The notes under the pieces were generated by a model. The model was not told the DNA's origin, ran no database searches, and worked only from the letters and a program-made list of their open reading frames with translations. The translations under genes and the position numbers were made by a program. From NCBI RefSeq assembly GCF_022539665.2, contig NC_081335.1, positions 5,332,001 to 5,396,000 of the forward strand: a stretch of 64,000 nt of DNA, in the 5' to 3' direction. Shown here in pieces: positions 1-11,191 of the stretch (positions within the stretch are counted from its first letter, which is position 1; each line of letters opens with the position of its first letter). Source of the DNA: Daphnia carinata. Its lineage: Eukaryota; Arthropoda; Branchiopoda; Diplostraca; Daphniidae.

Positions 1-3000
1 TTAAATCTTATAAAAAATTTGACTAAAAAAATAGATGTCAGACAATAGACGTACATCCCAAAATTCGAAAACTGGAGTTAAAATTTACAAAATTTATTAA
101 TTCACTTAAATCTATTCATTATTTTTATGCGAGCTAACATAGCGCGTACAACTAACTTGTTGTCTATTCTTGTACCGAAAACAAAATAATTATTTTGAAT
201 TTTATGGTAATTGGTTGGGTGGTATTGTGATAAGCAGTTCCTGGTTTGGGCAAAGCCATAGAACCCTGGTGGTTTACTATGGTATCTCCTTTCTTAGGTA
301 AGTAGAAAACCTTGAGCAGGCATAATGGTTATTTTCCCATCAGAGGTATGCGCGTCTAGTAGTACGTAAAGTACCTAAATCTACATTCGCGAATCACAGG
401 AATTTTTTGAAAAACGAAAGGGCCAACCGCGAAGGCTTTAGTTGGCCATACCAATGTTGGGAGTAGTTTATAATGTAAACACTGGGGAATACATGACATA
501 CCGAAACTTTAACGCCATTTTCCTTTTCGTGGGTTTTACCTTTCCGTTTCTGCTAAAACAGCTTTCTCAACATCCAAGAAACGGGAATTTCCTGTAAGTG
601 AAGGAAGAAAACCCTGCTCTAAAGTCCGGGATTTTTTCAACCTTTCTGTTTGCTCAAGGCAATAGTGAACCTACGAGATTTTTATGACTTTGATTCCAAT
701 TGATTTTTCGGAATTAAAAAATACTCTGATATAAGCATCGAATATCACAAAGATTTTTAAATGAATGGCTACAGTAACGACCAAAGGGCAAACGTAGTTT
801 GAGAATATTGAACTTGCAATGTTTCAGGATTTTCAATATTGTCGCGGGTAAAAAATCAGGGGCTGTTCACGTCGCTAAAGTTCCCGACATGGATGCCAGT
901 CGGTTCACTGGCTGATCCCAATACGACAGCACAGCGCACCGACCTACCTCCACTATCAGCGACTACTCTACACTTAACTACGCTGATAGTGACCAACACC
1001 ACACCGCGTCTAAGACACCAGCCCAAGCACACACACTCTCACACAACACACAGCTCGCAACACATCCAACATCCACACACACACTCGCTCCCACACCAAC
1101 CGTACCCTTTCACAGGCAAACAACGACTCTCTCTTTCGTACAGATCATGCTAAAATTCGACATTGCTTACGATAAGCAAACGACTATCCTAACTACGTTT
1201 GGGATACGTACAATTTCTACTCGTGATAATATTTAAAAATATTGAGCGAAACCGAGAGGATTGAGGCTTCACATGCAGCGCTGCTCTGTCTGTCCAATTA
1301 CGCTTTACAGTGGGTAACAAGTGGTCATCTAATAAATAAATTGAATAATAAAAGGTGTAATTCTTACAAAAAAGTCCAAAAATCTTAAATGTATAATCAT
1401 AACTTGTTTATTTCACTGGTAGTTATTAAGCCGTCATATGTTCAGAACGGTGGCCGTTCTCACCGGAAGAATCGCATCAAACCCATTGTTTTCAAAAGGA
1501 CCGAAATAGGTCAAACAAAATCGGCCATTTTTCATAGGTCAAATCAATTTAACCGATCACGGCTAATCGGCGTCGAACCTTTCTTTCAGACCGGCCGCTA
1601 GTGCAACTCCTTTTTGATCAGCTGCTTTGGCCCTACAGGCAACAGTATAACAGAAAGGCCTGTTACGGTTCACATCTTTTTAAAGAATTGTCTGTTGGAA
1701 ATCAGGTAATAGGCAATCGAGGAATCTACTACAGTTTAGTTGCTGGCGTAATTGGTGCCGCTGGATATTTGTGTTTGCTTTTGATGCTTCTGTCAGTAAT
1801 AAAATGCAGATTCACGTGAGAAGCGCCACAATGATTGTTTTTTTGGGAGGGTCTATTTTTACTTTTAATTTATTCTTTATATTATTAAGTAATTGCTAGA
1901 CTAATAATATTGTCACGCAATTAGTTGTATTAAACACACAGAGAACAATACACCAAGCAATGACAATAATTAACACGGTCCTTTCACTAAGCTGCCGCTG
2001 ACGCATCCTTGGATCTCTCTAAATGCTGATTCGCCTAGTGCTTTCTTTCCCACGGTCCTTGCTGAGGTGCGGGTGATTAATCTCCGTGGAGAGATAACCA
2101 CTTCTCATTTTTACCCGCGACAGTATCTTATAATTATTTATGTTAATGTAAAACATTTTTTAAACAATATTCTTTCATCAAGACTTTAAGTAGTCTTGAT
2201 GCATTTATTAATAGTTAACCGGAATAGATGTATGTACAATATACATTTATTTAAATATTTAGTCATTATTATTTATATTATATACATGAAAATATTAGTT
2301 ATTTATCTCTCGCTTTACTAAGATCTTAGAGTTTCGCTGTTTTTACATATTTTAGTACAAGCTAGCCTTGCATTGGTAAGCAGTTCAGTTCAGATTCACT
2401 AGGTGCCACACTGTCGTTAATTAAACTATTGTCAAACAAGGCTTGTAAATACAATCGATGCAATGAACAAAACAACTGTTAGAACACGACAGACTAGTAA
2501 ATCGTACAGAGGTGTTAAATTCTCGAAAATCTTCCTAATCTCGTTAGTATCTAGACTAGTGTTTCATATGTATTAAGTCTTACGCGAAATCTTGGTAATG
2601 ATTCTTACGAAATTAATTGCATTGGTATAATATATCTTATCTCAACATCTTGAACTAAAATAAATCAGCTTATTCATCTTGTAATAATTTTATCTAATCG
2701 TAATAAGTTATTCTTCACGTCATAACTCTGTCTAGTTTTGATGCAATGAATTATTTTTCTTTTTACAGAGCAAATGAGCGTTTATAAAGGAAACGTGGTA
2801 TTTATGGATTAGCCTATTTTGAATGTTTTTCAAGTTGATTGGTACACCAATGCTTTGGATGAAAGTGAAAAAGTGCTTTAGTTGGAAGAACTCGCTAAAT
2901 TGTGATATAGGCTGTCCATTACATTGGCGTAATTACCAACCACAGATGGTGGGTTCGTGGTTAAATCATAGTGGCTGGAAAGATTGGGGAGACACGGCAC

Positions 3001-3900
3001 ACTAAGAAACTTTAGTAAATGTTGAATGCAGCTGCTACGGCACCACTAAAACTACTGTTACATTTCATACACAAATTTTTTAAAAAATACTTTAAAAATA
3101 TAAATCTTAAAATAAGCTTGTTTCCAATTAACTACGTTTATTGATGTAAGCTTTCTAAATATTTATTTTAATGTTATTCTCGCGGAAGATATGGTTTCGC
3201 CGTGGCAGTGAAGTTCGGTATTGGCTTCAGATTGCCTGGCCGAATTTTTTATACCATGGCTTTAGCATTCATCTCTTCTACGATGATTAAGCCACATCCA
3301 ATGTGAAATAACCCGATCAACCATCAAACATGCTTGGCACGAATGAACGTTCTGCCTATCGAGAGACTACCAAAAACCTAGAGCAGATGGAACATTTCTA
3401 GGCCAAGCCTCGAGGAAAAGAAAAGGCAACTATTGGTTAATAAACGGCAGTTTTTTTTATCTTAGTACAGCTAGGCAGTCAACAATAAAAATTTCACCTC
3501 ACCAGCTAGCATAAGGATAGACCACCCTTCTTCCACTCGTAAATGTGAATTTGTGAATGCCAATTAACCCAACCGGGGCTGAGCCATTCCCTTCTGTCGC
3601 TTTCATCCTTTTTTCTTCCCCTTTTTCTTGCCTATAGTTGAGCACAAAAAGGCCCCGTGTGCCTGAACTTATAGTTAAAAGTATGCACGGAGTAAGCTAT
3701 TGGGATTGCCGTCGCCACCGAAACACGTCACGTTTGCTCCTACTCCGGAAAGAGATTTTTAAAGAAAAATCCACCACCTGCAACGACTAGTCCAGCAACG
3801 CGAGATTTCGCGGCGCTTTTTCAAAGTCTAGTGGGCCGTTTGGTAAACCAAATATCCTCGTCTATGTCACAACTTGCACTGAGCTCGAGTAATGGTACTC
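1..3900. other. AT-rich region, no gene recognised
   Basis: I see no reading frame here with recognisable protein similarity and no convincing exon-intron pattern. The longest open stretches (for example 839-1153, which encodes a His/Thr/Pro-rich low-complexity peptide from a CA-rich tract) look like chance openings. The right edge, from about 3.7 kb, may already be degraded gag sequence of the retroelement that follows, but I could not find a matching 5' LTR. Short untranslated exons or regulatory DNA cannot be excluded. Confidence 0.5.
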
Positions 3901-3929
3901 GGTACACTTGATCGGCGTATCCTAGGGGT

Positions 3930-4387
3930 GGTGGAGCAACAATTCCAAGAGGACCACCGCAAAGGTGTTATGGGTGCAATACACTGGGAAATATCGCACG
4001 TGACTGTCCATTGAAAAACGACGTAAGGGCACGTCAGGGACAGTGGCGGCCATGAAGAGATATTTTTGTTCAGAACATCGCTCCGCGTTACCCCTAATCA
4101 AGGTATGGATTGAAAAAATAGGTAAAGTCACAGCGCTTGTTGATTCGGGGGCCAGCGTTAGCGTCGTTCGGCTAAGTGTTGTCCGTAGAGTTTTTAATAG
4201 AAGCCAAAATGGCTCGCGGTTGAAACTAAAAAGGGTAGACAATAGGATGATGCAGGTAGAGGGAACTGTAGGGTTAAATATTCAATACGGGGGGTCAATG
4301 TGTAAAACTAGAGAAAGTAACGGTTCTGCGAAATGCACCATTTGCACTGATATTAGGAGTAGACTGGATAGTCAAAAGCAAAACTAG
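3930..4387 (+). pseudogene. gypsy-1 gag zinc knuckle and aspartic protease
   Basis: A nucleocapsid-type knuckle lies at 3966-4007: the spacing of C-x2-C-x4-H-x4-C is kept but the histidine is asparagine (codon 3990-3992). After a frame change the sequence continues as a retropepsin with the active-site triplet D-S-G followed by A-S, near 4144-4158, inside the context ALVDSGASVSVV. In the family this Asp catalyses polyprotein cleavage as a homodimer. The frame change could once have been a programmed gag-pol shift, but with the lost His it more likely reflects decay. Confidence 0.75.
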
Positions 4388-4488
4388 TATAATAATAAGG
4401 GAAGGGAAAATTGAAATAGTTGCGGGGGTTCTTAAAAGAAGAAGAGGAAAATGTTTGTCGAATTCATGAAGCAAGGAATATAGTTGGT

Positions 4489-4668
4489 ATGGAAGAAGAA
4501 GAGGTCGACGAAAGTAATGTTGGTATAGAAGAAGAAGAGGTCGAAGAAAGTAAACTTGGTATGGAAGAAGATGAGGTCGAAGATAGTAATGTTAGTACGG
4601 AAGAAGAAGAGGTTGAAGAAAGTAATGTTAGTATACAAGAAGAAGAAGAAGACGGAAGTACTTTAGAC
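4489..4668 (+). repeat. Five 36-bp repeats encoding a Glu-rich 12-aa unit
   Basis: Five tandem units of 36 bp start at 4489, 4525, 4561, 4597 and 4633. In the frame opening at 4420 each gives a 12-residue unit of the form M/I/T-E-E-E-E-V-E-E-S-N-V-G/S, so the array is an acidic segment lying between the protease and reverse transcriptase of gypsy-1. Units differ by several substitutions, mostly keeping the acidic character. It may be an expanded linker of the element or a microsatellite-driven expansion. Confidence 0.8.
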
Positions 4669-5040
4669 AGGGAGAAGAAGATGGAAGATATTGTCGCGAG
4701 GGGAAAATAGTTGACGTGGTTATAATTTCTGAAAAGACGTGACAACCAACGTTTTAACTGCGTATAGTACGGCTTCTCATGAAAAGATGCTGTAACACGC
4801 AGATAAGTTAGTAAAAGATAGTTAGTCTTAGAATTTATGTAACTCTAGAGATGAGGCGTATTTCCATCACGATGGTATAAAAGCCCATACTTTTTTAGTC
4901 CTCTGCTAGTTCTCCCGGATTTTTCTAATTCTCTTCATGTTCCTGTATTCAAGTTAAGTAAAAAAAGCGTAGTTACTTTTGTTCTGTTGTGTATTGTATT
5001 TTTCCTCGAAATTCAATACAAATAATTAAGTCCAGTGTGA

Positions 5041-6098
5041 CAATATGCTGGAAGTCAGCGAAGAACTTTTAGAGTCCCTAGCAGAACAATCACCTTCCAA
5101 GCGACGTAGTAGGTTTCCGGTAAAAGTAGATTGACTTCAAGTTATTCCACCAGATTCGCTTGTATTTTTTATAGGAAGGGTATCGGAAGAAATTTCGAGT
5201 ACGGGAGTGGTAAAATTTAATTCTTGTTCCAAACCAGGGAACGAGTGGGTTATGCCCTCGAGCGTCGTAAAGACGAAGAAAGAAGAAGTTAACATTGCTA
5301 TTGTACACTATGCGCCAACGGAGCTAAAACTGAACCGACGTAATTTTTTGTCCAGTGGAACTACGAAGTGAAGATGAGATGTCTGTTGGCCAAGACAATC
5401 TGGGAGGCTCAGAAGTGTGTGCGACTTTTTTCTCGGAGAGACAAATGTTAAATTTTGAAGCTCAGATTAAGTTCGGGGAAAATCTTGGGCAGTCAGATCG
5501 AGAAAAGTTACTGGAGTTGCTAAAGCGCCATGTACAATACTATCCATCTTCCAAGAGAGCTATTGGCCATATAAGTGAGGTGGTACACCACATTGACACT
5601 GTTGCGTCTCGTCCAATTAGATCTGCGCCGCATAGAGTATCGGCCTTTGAACGGGAAATTATTGTAAATAAGGTAGTAGAAATGCTTGAAGATGGCATTA
5701 TAGAAGAGTATTTTAGTCCTTGGAGCTCGCCTGTAGTTCGTATACGTATGGCCAAAACTGGAGATTACCGATTTTGCGTCGATTTTCGGCGCTTAAACGC
5801 AGTAACAAAATGCAACGGTTATTCCTTGCCAAGAATCGATGACATGTTTGATCGACTGGGGGGGGGCACATTTTTTTCCTGTCTGGATTTAAAGAGTGGA
5901 TACTGGCAATTACTAGTCACAAAAGAAGACCAGGAGAAGACGGTCTTCGTCACACCCGATGGTCTGTATCAATTTTCTCGCTTACCTTTTGGCTTAAATT
6001 GCGCTCCAGCAACGTTCCAACGCCTCATGGATAAAGTGTTTACAGGTTTAAAGTTGCACATGTGTTTAGTGTATTTGGATGACGTATGTGTTTGGTAG
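5041..6098 (+). pseudogene. gypsy-1 linker and reverse transcriptase
   Basis: The protease-RT linker is readable at about 5041-5350 with a stop near 5133. The main ORF from 5355 encodes 247 residues: an upstream conserved helix region, then reverse-transcriptase motifs in order, including FCVDFRRLN, LDLKSGYWQL (first catalytic Asp), LPFGLNCAPATFQRLM and the catalytic YLDD box at residues 240-243. Family role: copying the element RNA into cDNA. A stop follows directly after the YLDD motif at 6096-6098, where the thumb region should continue; its remains are out of frame at about 6100-6215. Confidence 0.88.
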
Positions 6099-6215
6099 GA
6101 TGTTCGAAGAACATTTAGTACGTTTAGGATAAGCTTAGTCGGCGCGCTAGCTTAACGTTGAATGTAGAAAAATGCGTTTTTGGAGCAACTATGGTGCCTC
6201 ATTTCGGGCACGTAA

Positions 6216-6837
6216 TTGACGCTGAGGGCATTCGCCCCGGAAACAGGAGAGATCCAAGCGTTAACTAGGATGCCTGTGACGAATTTGAAATTGCTACGAG
6301 GTTTTCTCGGCCTTGCGTCCAACTACCATCGCATCATTCTTGATTTTGCACACCCGGCTCAACTTCTGTATGTTCTTCGTTTAAAAATGCAGAAGAGAAA
6401 TGGACAAAGCGGCAAGAAGAAGCAAAAAAACAGAATCATCGAGTGTCTCACCTCTGCTCCTGTTTTGGCACACTTCGGCGACGCCCTGGAGGTGACTATA
6501 CAGACAGATGCCAGTCAAATAGGACTCGGAGCCGTTCTGTCGCAAGATTCAGGAGATGAAAATCGATCAGTAGCCTACATAAGCAGAAAGATGTCGAATG
6601 CAGAGACGCACTATCATGCCAACGAACTGGAATACTTAGCAGTTGTTTGGGCCCTGAAAAAACTACGTACGTATATATGCGGGAGACATTTTGTTCTAAA
6701 CAGACAGTGCGGAAATAAAATGCATAGTCGGGAAGAAAGAGCTAAAGGGGAAGTTTGCAAGGTGGGTTAGAATTTGCAGGAGTTTACGTTCACAATTCAA
6801 CATGTAAAAGAGGTTGAAAATCAACTCGCGGATGCAT
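6216..6837 (+). pseudogene. gypsy-1 RNase H
   Basis: Starts with the RT-thumb signature RGFLGLASNYHR, then RNase H motifs: QTDAS with the first catalytic Asp, VAYISRKM, and NELEYLAVVWALKKLR with the catalytic Glu. The next acidic motif, normally a T-D-H context after HFVL, is replaced here by unrelated residues, so the active site is incomplete. After a frame change the domain ends with the typical ADALSR tract near 6826-6843. The region is a remnant, not a working nuclease. Confidence 0.82.
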
Positions 6838-7700
6838 TGTCTCGCAACCCAGACGATACAACTGCAAATGTAGACGATTCACACACAAACAATGAAGTCT
6901 GTGCTGTGATAAGTTCGCTCCAAAGAGGCTATGCTTCAAATGAACTCGCCCTCCTGCAGCAGCCAAACGGCCAGCTCCGACCAATTTTCTTGTCTCTGAA
7001 CTCCCCATTTCCCAATAAAATCTCTGAAAAATTCGTTATACGTAGTAAAGTTTTGTATAAGAAAAACAAACATTCTGGTAGAAAATTTCTTCTTCTAGTT
7101 CCCTCTATCCTTTGCCGTCAAATTCTTGAGTCTTGCCACGATGCACCTTCAGCTGGACTTCAAAGAATTGAAAAAAACCATGTGTAGCATTAACAGTAGA
7201 TTTTGGTGGCCAGGTCAAATTAAAAGCGTAAAATTATATGTACAGTCATGTCTTTTTTGTAAAAAACACAAGCACCAAGTCGTTCAAGTGGTCGGCAAAC
7301 TTCGTCCCATCGAGCCACCAGCACCGCCTTTTCAACTAATCGGAATCGATCATCTAGGACCTTTTAAGGAAACGCATCGGGACATCGCCACATTATTGTT
7401 GCCATTGACTATTTGACAAAGTGGATTGAAGTTGCAGCAGTACCAGACACGTGCAGCAAGCTTGCGACAGCTTTTCTAGAAAACCAGGGCACGGCTTTCA
7501 ACTCACAGTTGTTCTCCGAATGGAGCACAAAGTGGAATGTATGCCAAAGTTTTGCCACTGCAGAACACCCTGGGACAAACGGACTCGTTGAACGTTTCAA
7601 TCGGAGCCTAACGCTGGCGTTTTGTGCTTTTGTAAACGTATCACACAACGACTGGGATACGTATCTGGCGGCTGCAGCGTATGCCATTAATATGGCTTGA
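6838..7700 (+). pseudogene. gypsy-1 integrase with internal deletion
   Basis: The H-H half of the integrase zinc finger (about 7120-7160) and its C-x2-C half (CLFCKKH, about 7248-7265) are in different frames. The catalytic core begins at IGIDHLGPF and continues after another frame change at TKWIEVAAVPD. It then jumps from LATAFLEN directly to QGTAFNSQLF, so the segment that normally precedes QGT, including the central catalytic Asp, is missing. The distal ERFNRSL motif with the catalytic Glu context remains. The deletion leaves a DDE integrase without one Asp. Confidence 0.82.
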
Positions 7701-7761
7701 CAATCTACACCAGAAATCCCGCCGTTCGAACTCGTGAATCGTCGTCCCCCGGTTCTTCCAA

Positions 7762-8115
7762 TTGAAAATCTCTTTCCGTGGCCAGCAGAAGAAAAGGGAG
7801 ACGCACGCTAACTTCATCTCTCGAATTACCAACATAAGAGAAATGGCAAGAATGACGATTTTAAGGAAGCAACGTGCTACGAAAGAAAGAGTCGACAGAA
7901 ATAGAAGAAAGGAACCAGAACTTCTTCCAGGTGATTTAGTCCTCGCCCGTGGTCGTCCACAAAGAAAAGCCTTAACCCGGAAGCTACAACCAAAGTTCGT
8001 CGGACCATTTCAAACCGCCAAAAAGTTACAACAACAGGGCGCGCTATTAAATCAGTTCTCAGCCGGTTCAGATCGGTCATCTTTAACGTACATGCTTTCC
8101 GGCGCTTGTCAATAA
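7762..8115 (+). pseudogene. gypsy-1 integrase C-terminal (GPY/F-like) part
   Basis: A basic 117-residue reading frame ending in LQPKFVGPFQTAKK, which corresponds to the GPY/F module at the end of Ty3/gypsy integrases, preceded by the typical PGDLVLAR stretch. In this family the module helps choose the integration site. The frame degenerates after the motif. It is the last recognisable protein part of gypsy-1. Confidence 0.7.
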
Positions 8116-8419
8116 CGTTATGCAACGTCCATCAAAATCAAAATATAAGCTCAGACGAGGACACTGACGTTAAGCAAGTTGTTGGTCGCCAATTTCACGG
8201 CACCAGGGACCTTTTGGTCTCTGTTGTGGGTTGATGTCGGGGACGACAACTGTTATCACGAAGAGAGGTCGGGTCAACTGCGTTCTCGCAACGCAACCGT
8301 CCTTCGGGGCGCTGCCTGTCGCAAGAACGGGGACTAGACTGCACTGTGGAACCAGGTGGCGCTCACGCTCACCAGTTGGTGACCGTGTTCGAAGTGCGAT
8401 ACTTCCGCGTAAGGTACAT

Positions 8420-8716
8420 GACGCATTTTGGCGTTAACCTTTTGTTGAATCTTTTTAGTTCAACTTTAGGAAAAGTTGACGATAAAATGGTTGTTCAGCG
8501 ATAGTCAAACCCAAAAATTTAAAAAGTGAGAAGTTGAACTTCAACTGAGGGTCAACGGTGGTCCAGACCACCGTTGAAAAAATTAAACTTTTCCAGTTGA
8601 ACCTCCGACTGAGTTGGTCGCCAAAACGGTCACCTAGTTCAACCATCTATCGGATAGTTGACGTAAAAATACAAGCACATTTAAAAGTTGAACTAAAGTA
8701 GGCGCAAAAATGCGTC
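8420..8716. mobile_element. Foldback/MITE-like element with central palindrome
   Basis: The two ends are inverted copies: an outer block (8420-8433 against 8703-8716, about 12 of 14 bases) and an inner exact 14-bp block, TTTAGTTCAACTTT at 8454-8467 against its complement at 8684-8697. Many extra AGTTGAAC/GTTCAACT copies in both orientations fill the interior. The centre holds an exact 12-bp inverted repeat with a 2-base loop (8552-8577). There is no coding capacity. No target-site duplication was identified, so the family is open. Confidence 0.65.
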
Positions 8717-9026
8717 CTTAGAGGCAAGTAGCAACTCGGCACTTTGTATGCTGCATCGTACATGCCGTATAATACGCTGGACTATGGACTGCTGCAAAGT
8801 TTTCAGACCCCGTCTGCAGTTTGCACAGTCCACGTCTACCTTTTACTTTGGCCCAAACAGATCAGTTTCAGATTCCGCGCACACTGCGTAGGCGAAGACT
8901 GGGGTGTGGTTCCGCATACAGTTATCCAGATAAGTCAAGCAGACGATCTTATTTCGTGGTGCAACGAAAGATTGTGTTTTTTTTGCGAAATATTCAACTT
9001 TTTTATATCAGTTTTAAAATACGAAA
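8717..9026. other. Intergenic, AAR2 upstream region
   Basis: No supported gene. Overlapping open frames at 8744-9037 end inside or beside the AAR2 start and have no recognisable similarity. The AAR2 promoter and 5' UTR should lie here. Confidence 0.4.
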
Positions 9027-10498
9027 ATGATGGATGAAAGGCTGGCCAACAAATTATTCGAGGAAGGGGCCTTTTTGTTCCTTCTTGATATACCAATAGG
9101 GAGTGAAGTGGGGATAGATTTTAACTGTTGGAGGACGGCAGAAAAATTTAAAGGTATCAAAATGATACCACCGGGAGTTCACTATATTTACTACAGGCAA
9201 GAAAAATTACAGTATACATTTGTCTAATTATAACTTAAAAACTAGACGAACAGAAAAGTTCATATTTCTCCTTTTTTAAAAATTTTATTGTTTAATAGTG
9301 CTGTAGACAAACAAGGCTGTGTTGCACCAAGAACAGGTTTTTTTTACAATTTCAATAAGAAGGATGTTGTTGTCCGAAGATGGAATCCTGAAATAGAAGA
9401 AGTTATCGACAACTGTAACTTCCATATTCTAAGGTCTGTAATTAATTTTCAATTGTCACTCATGTGTTTATTTCACAGGCAGTCATGAAGAAACTGAAGT
9501 TTTAAAAGCAAACCTAAAAAATTTGGACAAACATTTGGGACCATATCCCTTTGAAATGTGGAAAAAATGGCTATCGCTCAGTAGTAAAATTACAGGTAAG
9601 TTTTTATTGTTACACAATTGTTTATGTGTTGTAACAAGCATTTTTGGGATGTTTCACAGCTGGTGTTATTAGAAAAATTGAAGCTGCTCCCACGAAGGTA
9701 ACAACAAGCACTGAATTAGTTCAAACACCTGTTGTAAACCCAGGACCATCTGTAAAAGAAAAAGTATTATATTCTGATGACCAGCTATTGGCATCTAGGC
9801 AGACAAACCCAGGGACAGCATTAAACTTCACTGAAATTCCAAAAAATTTCTATCCTAAAGGATCCAATGCTGGGGACATTACTAAGTATAGCATGGACAC
9901 GTCTTTCGTACTGGAACAAATGCTTTCGTTGTGGGAAAGGTTAGCAGTACTATGTGGCCTTAAACATTATAGCTCCTACATTTTTTTTTCTCATTTGGCT
10001 GAAACTAATTTGTCACTATTTCAGTCCATCTGAATTGCTTGCAGAACTCCAAATGGTGTTTCTGTACTTTGTAATTGGTCAGGTGTACAGTGCTTTTGAG
10101 CATTGGAAGCATTTGATTAACATTTTTTGTTCTGCTGATGAAATGGTTATAAAAAACCCATCCCTTATCTTGGACTTCATCGGAGATTTATACTTCCAGG
10201 TAATTTGTCGCATATTTTGTGTTCTACAAAAATATTTTCTTTAGAAAGTTTTATTATATAGATGCAAGAAGTACCAACTGATTTTTTTGTAGACATTATC
10301 TCATCAGAGAACTTTTTGGTTAAAACCCTGAGGGTTTTATTTACCAATGTCTTGGAAAACTATGTTGCAGATCCTCAACTTAAAAAAAGAACATTACAAT
10401 TCAAACAATTTGTAACTCAGAGATTCCAATGGGATTTTGAAGCCGAGCCAGACGATGAAGCGCCGGTGGTTGTTGAGATGATGGAAAACGATATGTAA
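9027..10498 (+). CDS. AAR2: AAR2 splicing factor homolog
   Basis: Homolog of AAR2, the chaperone-like factor that holds Prp8 during cytoplasmic assembly of the U5 snRNP and is replaced by Brr2 in the nucleus (family knowledge). Model: six exons 9027-9196, 9299-9433, 9483-9595, 9660-9939, 10025-10199, 10262-10498, closing in frame to 369 aa against 384 in human. The N-terminal domain shows the conserved GIDFNCW and KMIPPGVHYIYY tracts (residues about 29-57), then LGPYPFEMWKKW; the C-terminal domain shows AFEHWKHLIN and PTDFFVDIIS, ending in WDFEAEPDDEAPVVVEM. Intron 1 has a GC donor (AG|GCAAGA). An alternative start codon lies at 9030. It is convergent with the CISD gene, 174 bp away. Confidence 0.95.
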
Positions 10499-10658
10499 TG
10501 AGTATGATACTGTTTAATTTATCCATGCCTTGCTCATCAATACAGAATACAATTTCTGCATATTTCCCCATTTATATGAATCAGTGTATACATTGGTAGA
10601 TATAAGAGTTGTTATATTCCTGTACTAATTTACTACAATTATCATATGTAGAATTCAT

Positions 10659-10664
10659 AATAAA
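10659..10664 (+). terminator. AATAAA polyadenylation signal for AAR2
   Basis: An exact AATAAA 161 bp after the AAR2 stop, just before the CISD stop codon on the other strand, so the two 3' UTRs probably overlap. Confidence 0.5.
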
Positions 10665-10672
10665 TCTGAATT

Positions 10673-11191
10673 TTAGTTGCTCTTCTTCTTTCCAACTATT
10701 AGTGGTCCAACATTATCACCAGTTTCCAAGTTATGTTTGTTGTGTGCACCATCACAGTATGGAAACTGAGTTGCAAGAACAGGAATAAGCTGTTAAGTTT
10801 TAATTTGAAAAAAGTTCTATATATACATTACCGAGGCACTACGCCAGCACCGACAGAATACTTTTTTTTCTCCAATATCTTCAATATCACAAGAGTCAAC
10901 TACTTTTGAATCTTCTTTCCTTACATCTGGGTTTACCCAAGTTCCCTTAATAACAACAAATGTCAAACAGTTTAACCCTAACATTTTTGTATAAATCACA
11001 TCAAACCTTTGATTTTTTCTTTGCACAAAAAAATCCGAGTTCTGACGCTTTGGTAACAATGAAATATGATATACTAAGAGCGGCGACACCAAGGGAAGCC
11101 GCGTAAGCCCAATCACGACCTAGATTTAAACATAATCACAAAAAAATACACATATACATTCAACTGGAAGTATTTTCAGGTACAAAACCAT
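10673..11191 (-). CDS. Cisd2: CDGSH iron-sulfur domain protein (CISD/mitoNEET-NAF1 type)
   Basis: Outer-membrane 2Fe-2S protein of the mitoNEET/NAF-1 family, anchored to mitochondria or ER and involved in iron, redox and calcium homeostasis (family knowledge). Exons on the minus strand: 11158-11191, 11007-11119, 10832-10945, 10673-10765, giving 117 aa. After a short N-terminus comes one membrane segment (residues about 16-36), a basic linker, then the CDGSH box. Cluster ligands are Cys80, Cys82, Cys91 and His95 in [16 protein letters not shown], followed by [16 protein letters not shown] and a Lys-rich end. All ligand residues are intact. The first exon (11 codons) is the least certain part; paralogue identity (CISD1 or CISD2) is not resolved. 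Confidence 0.9.

Larger units (their letters stand above)
3930..8115 (+). mobile_element. gypsy-1: decayed Ty3/gypsy retrotransposon
   Basis: Domains occur in canonical Ty3/gypsy order on the plus strand: gag zinc knuckle, retropepsin, reverse transcriptase, RNase H, integrase zinc finger, integrase core, then a GPY/F-like segment (about 8000-8020). Reading passes through at least six frame changes or stops, so the copy cannot make a full polyprotein. I did not find paired LTRs or a primer-binding site; the 5' end looks truncated and the 3' end is followed directly by a foldback element. Superfamily assignment is firm from domain order; the clade is not resolved. Confidence 0.85.

Noticed and set aside
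839-1153. 104-codon His/Thr/Pro-rich open frame
   Set aside because: The peptide is driven by a CA-rich low-complexity tract; no domain, splice context or plausible regulatory context supports a gene.
4432-4745. Minus-strand Phe/Ser-rich frames opposite the Glu-rich repeat
   Set aside because: Antisense shadows of the 36-bp repeat array.
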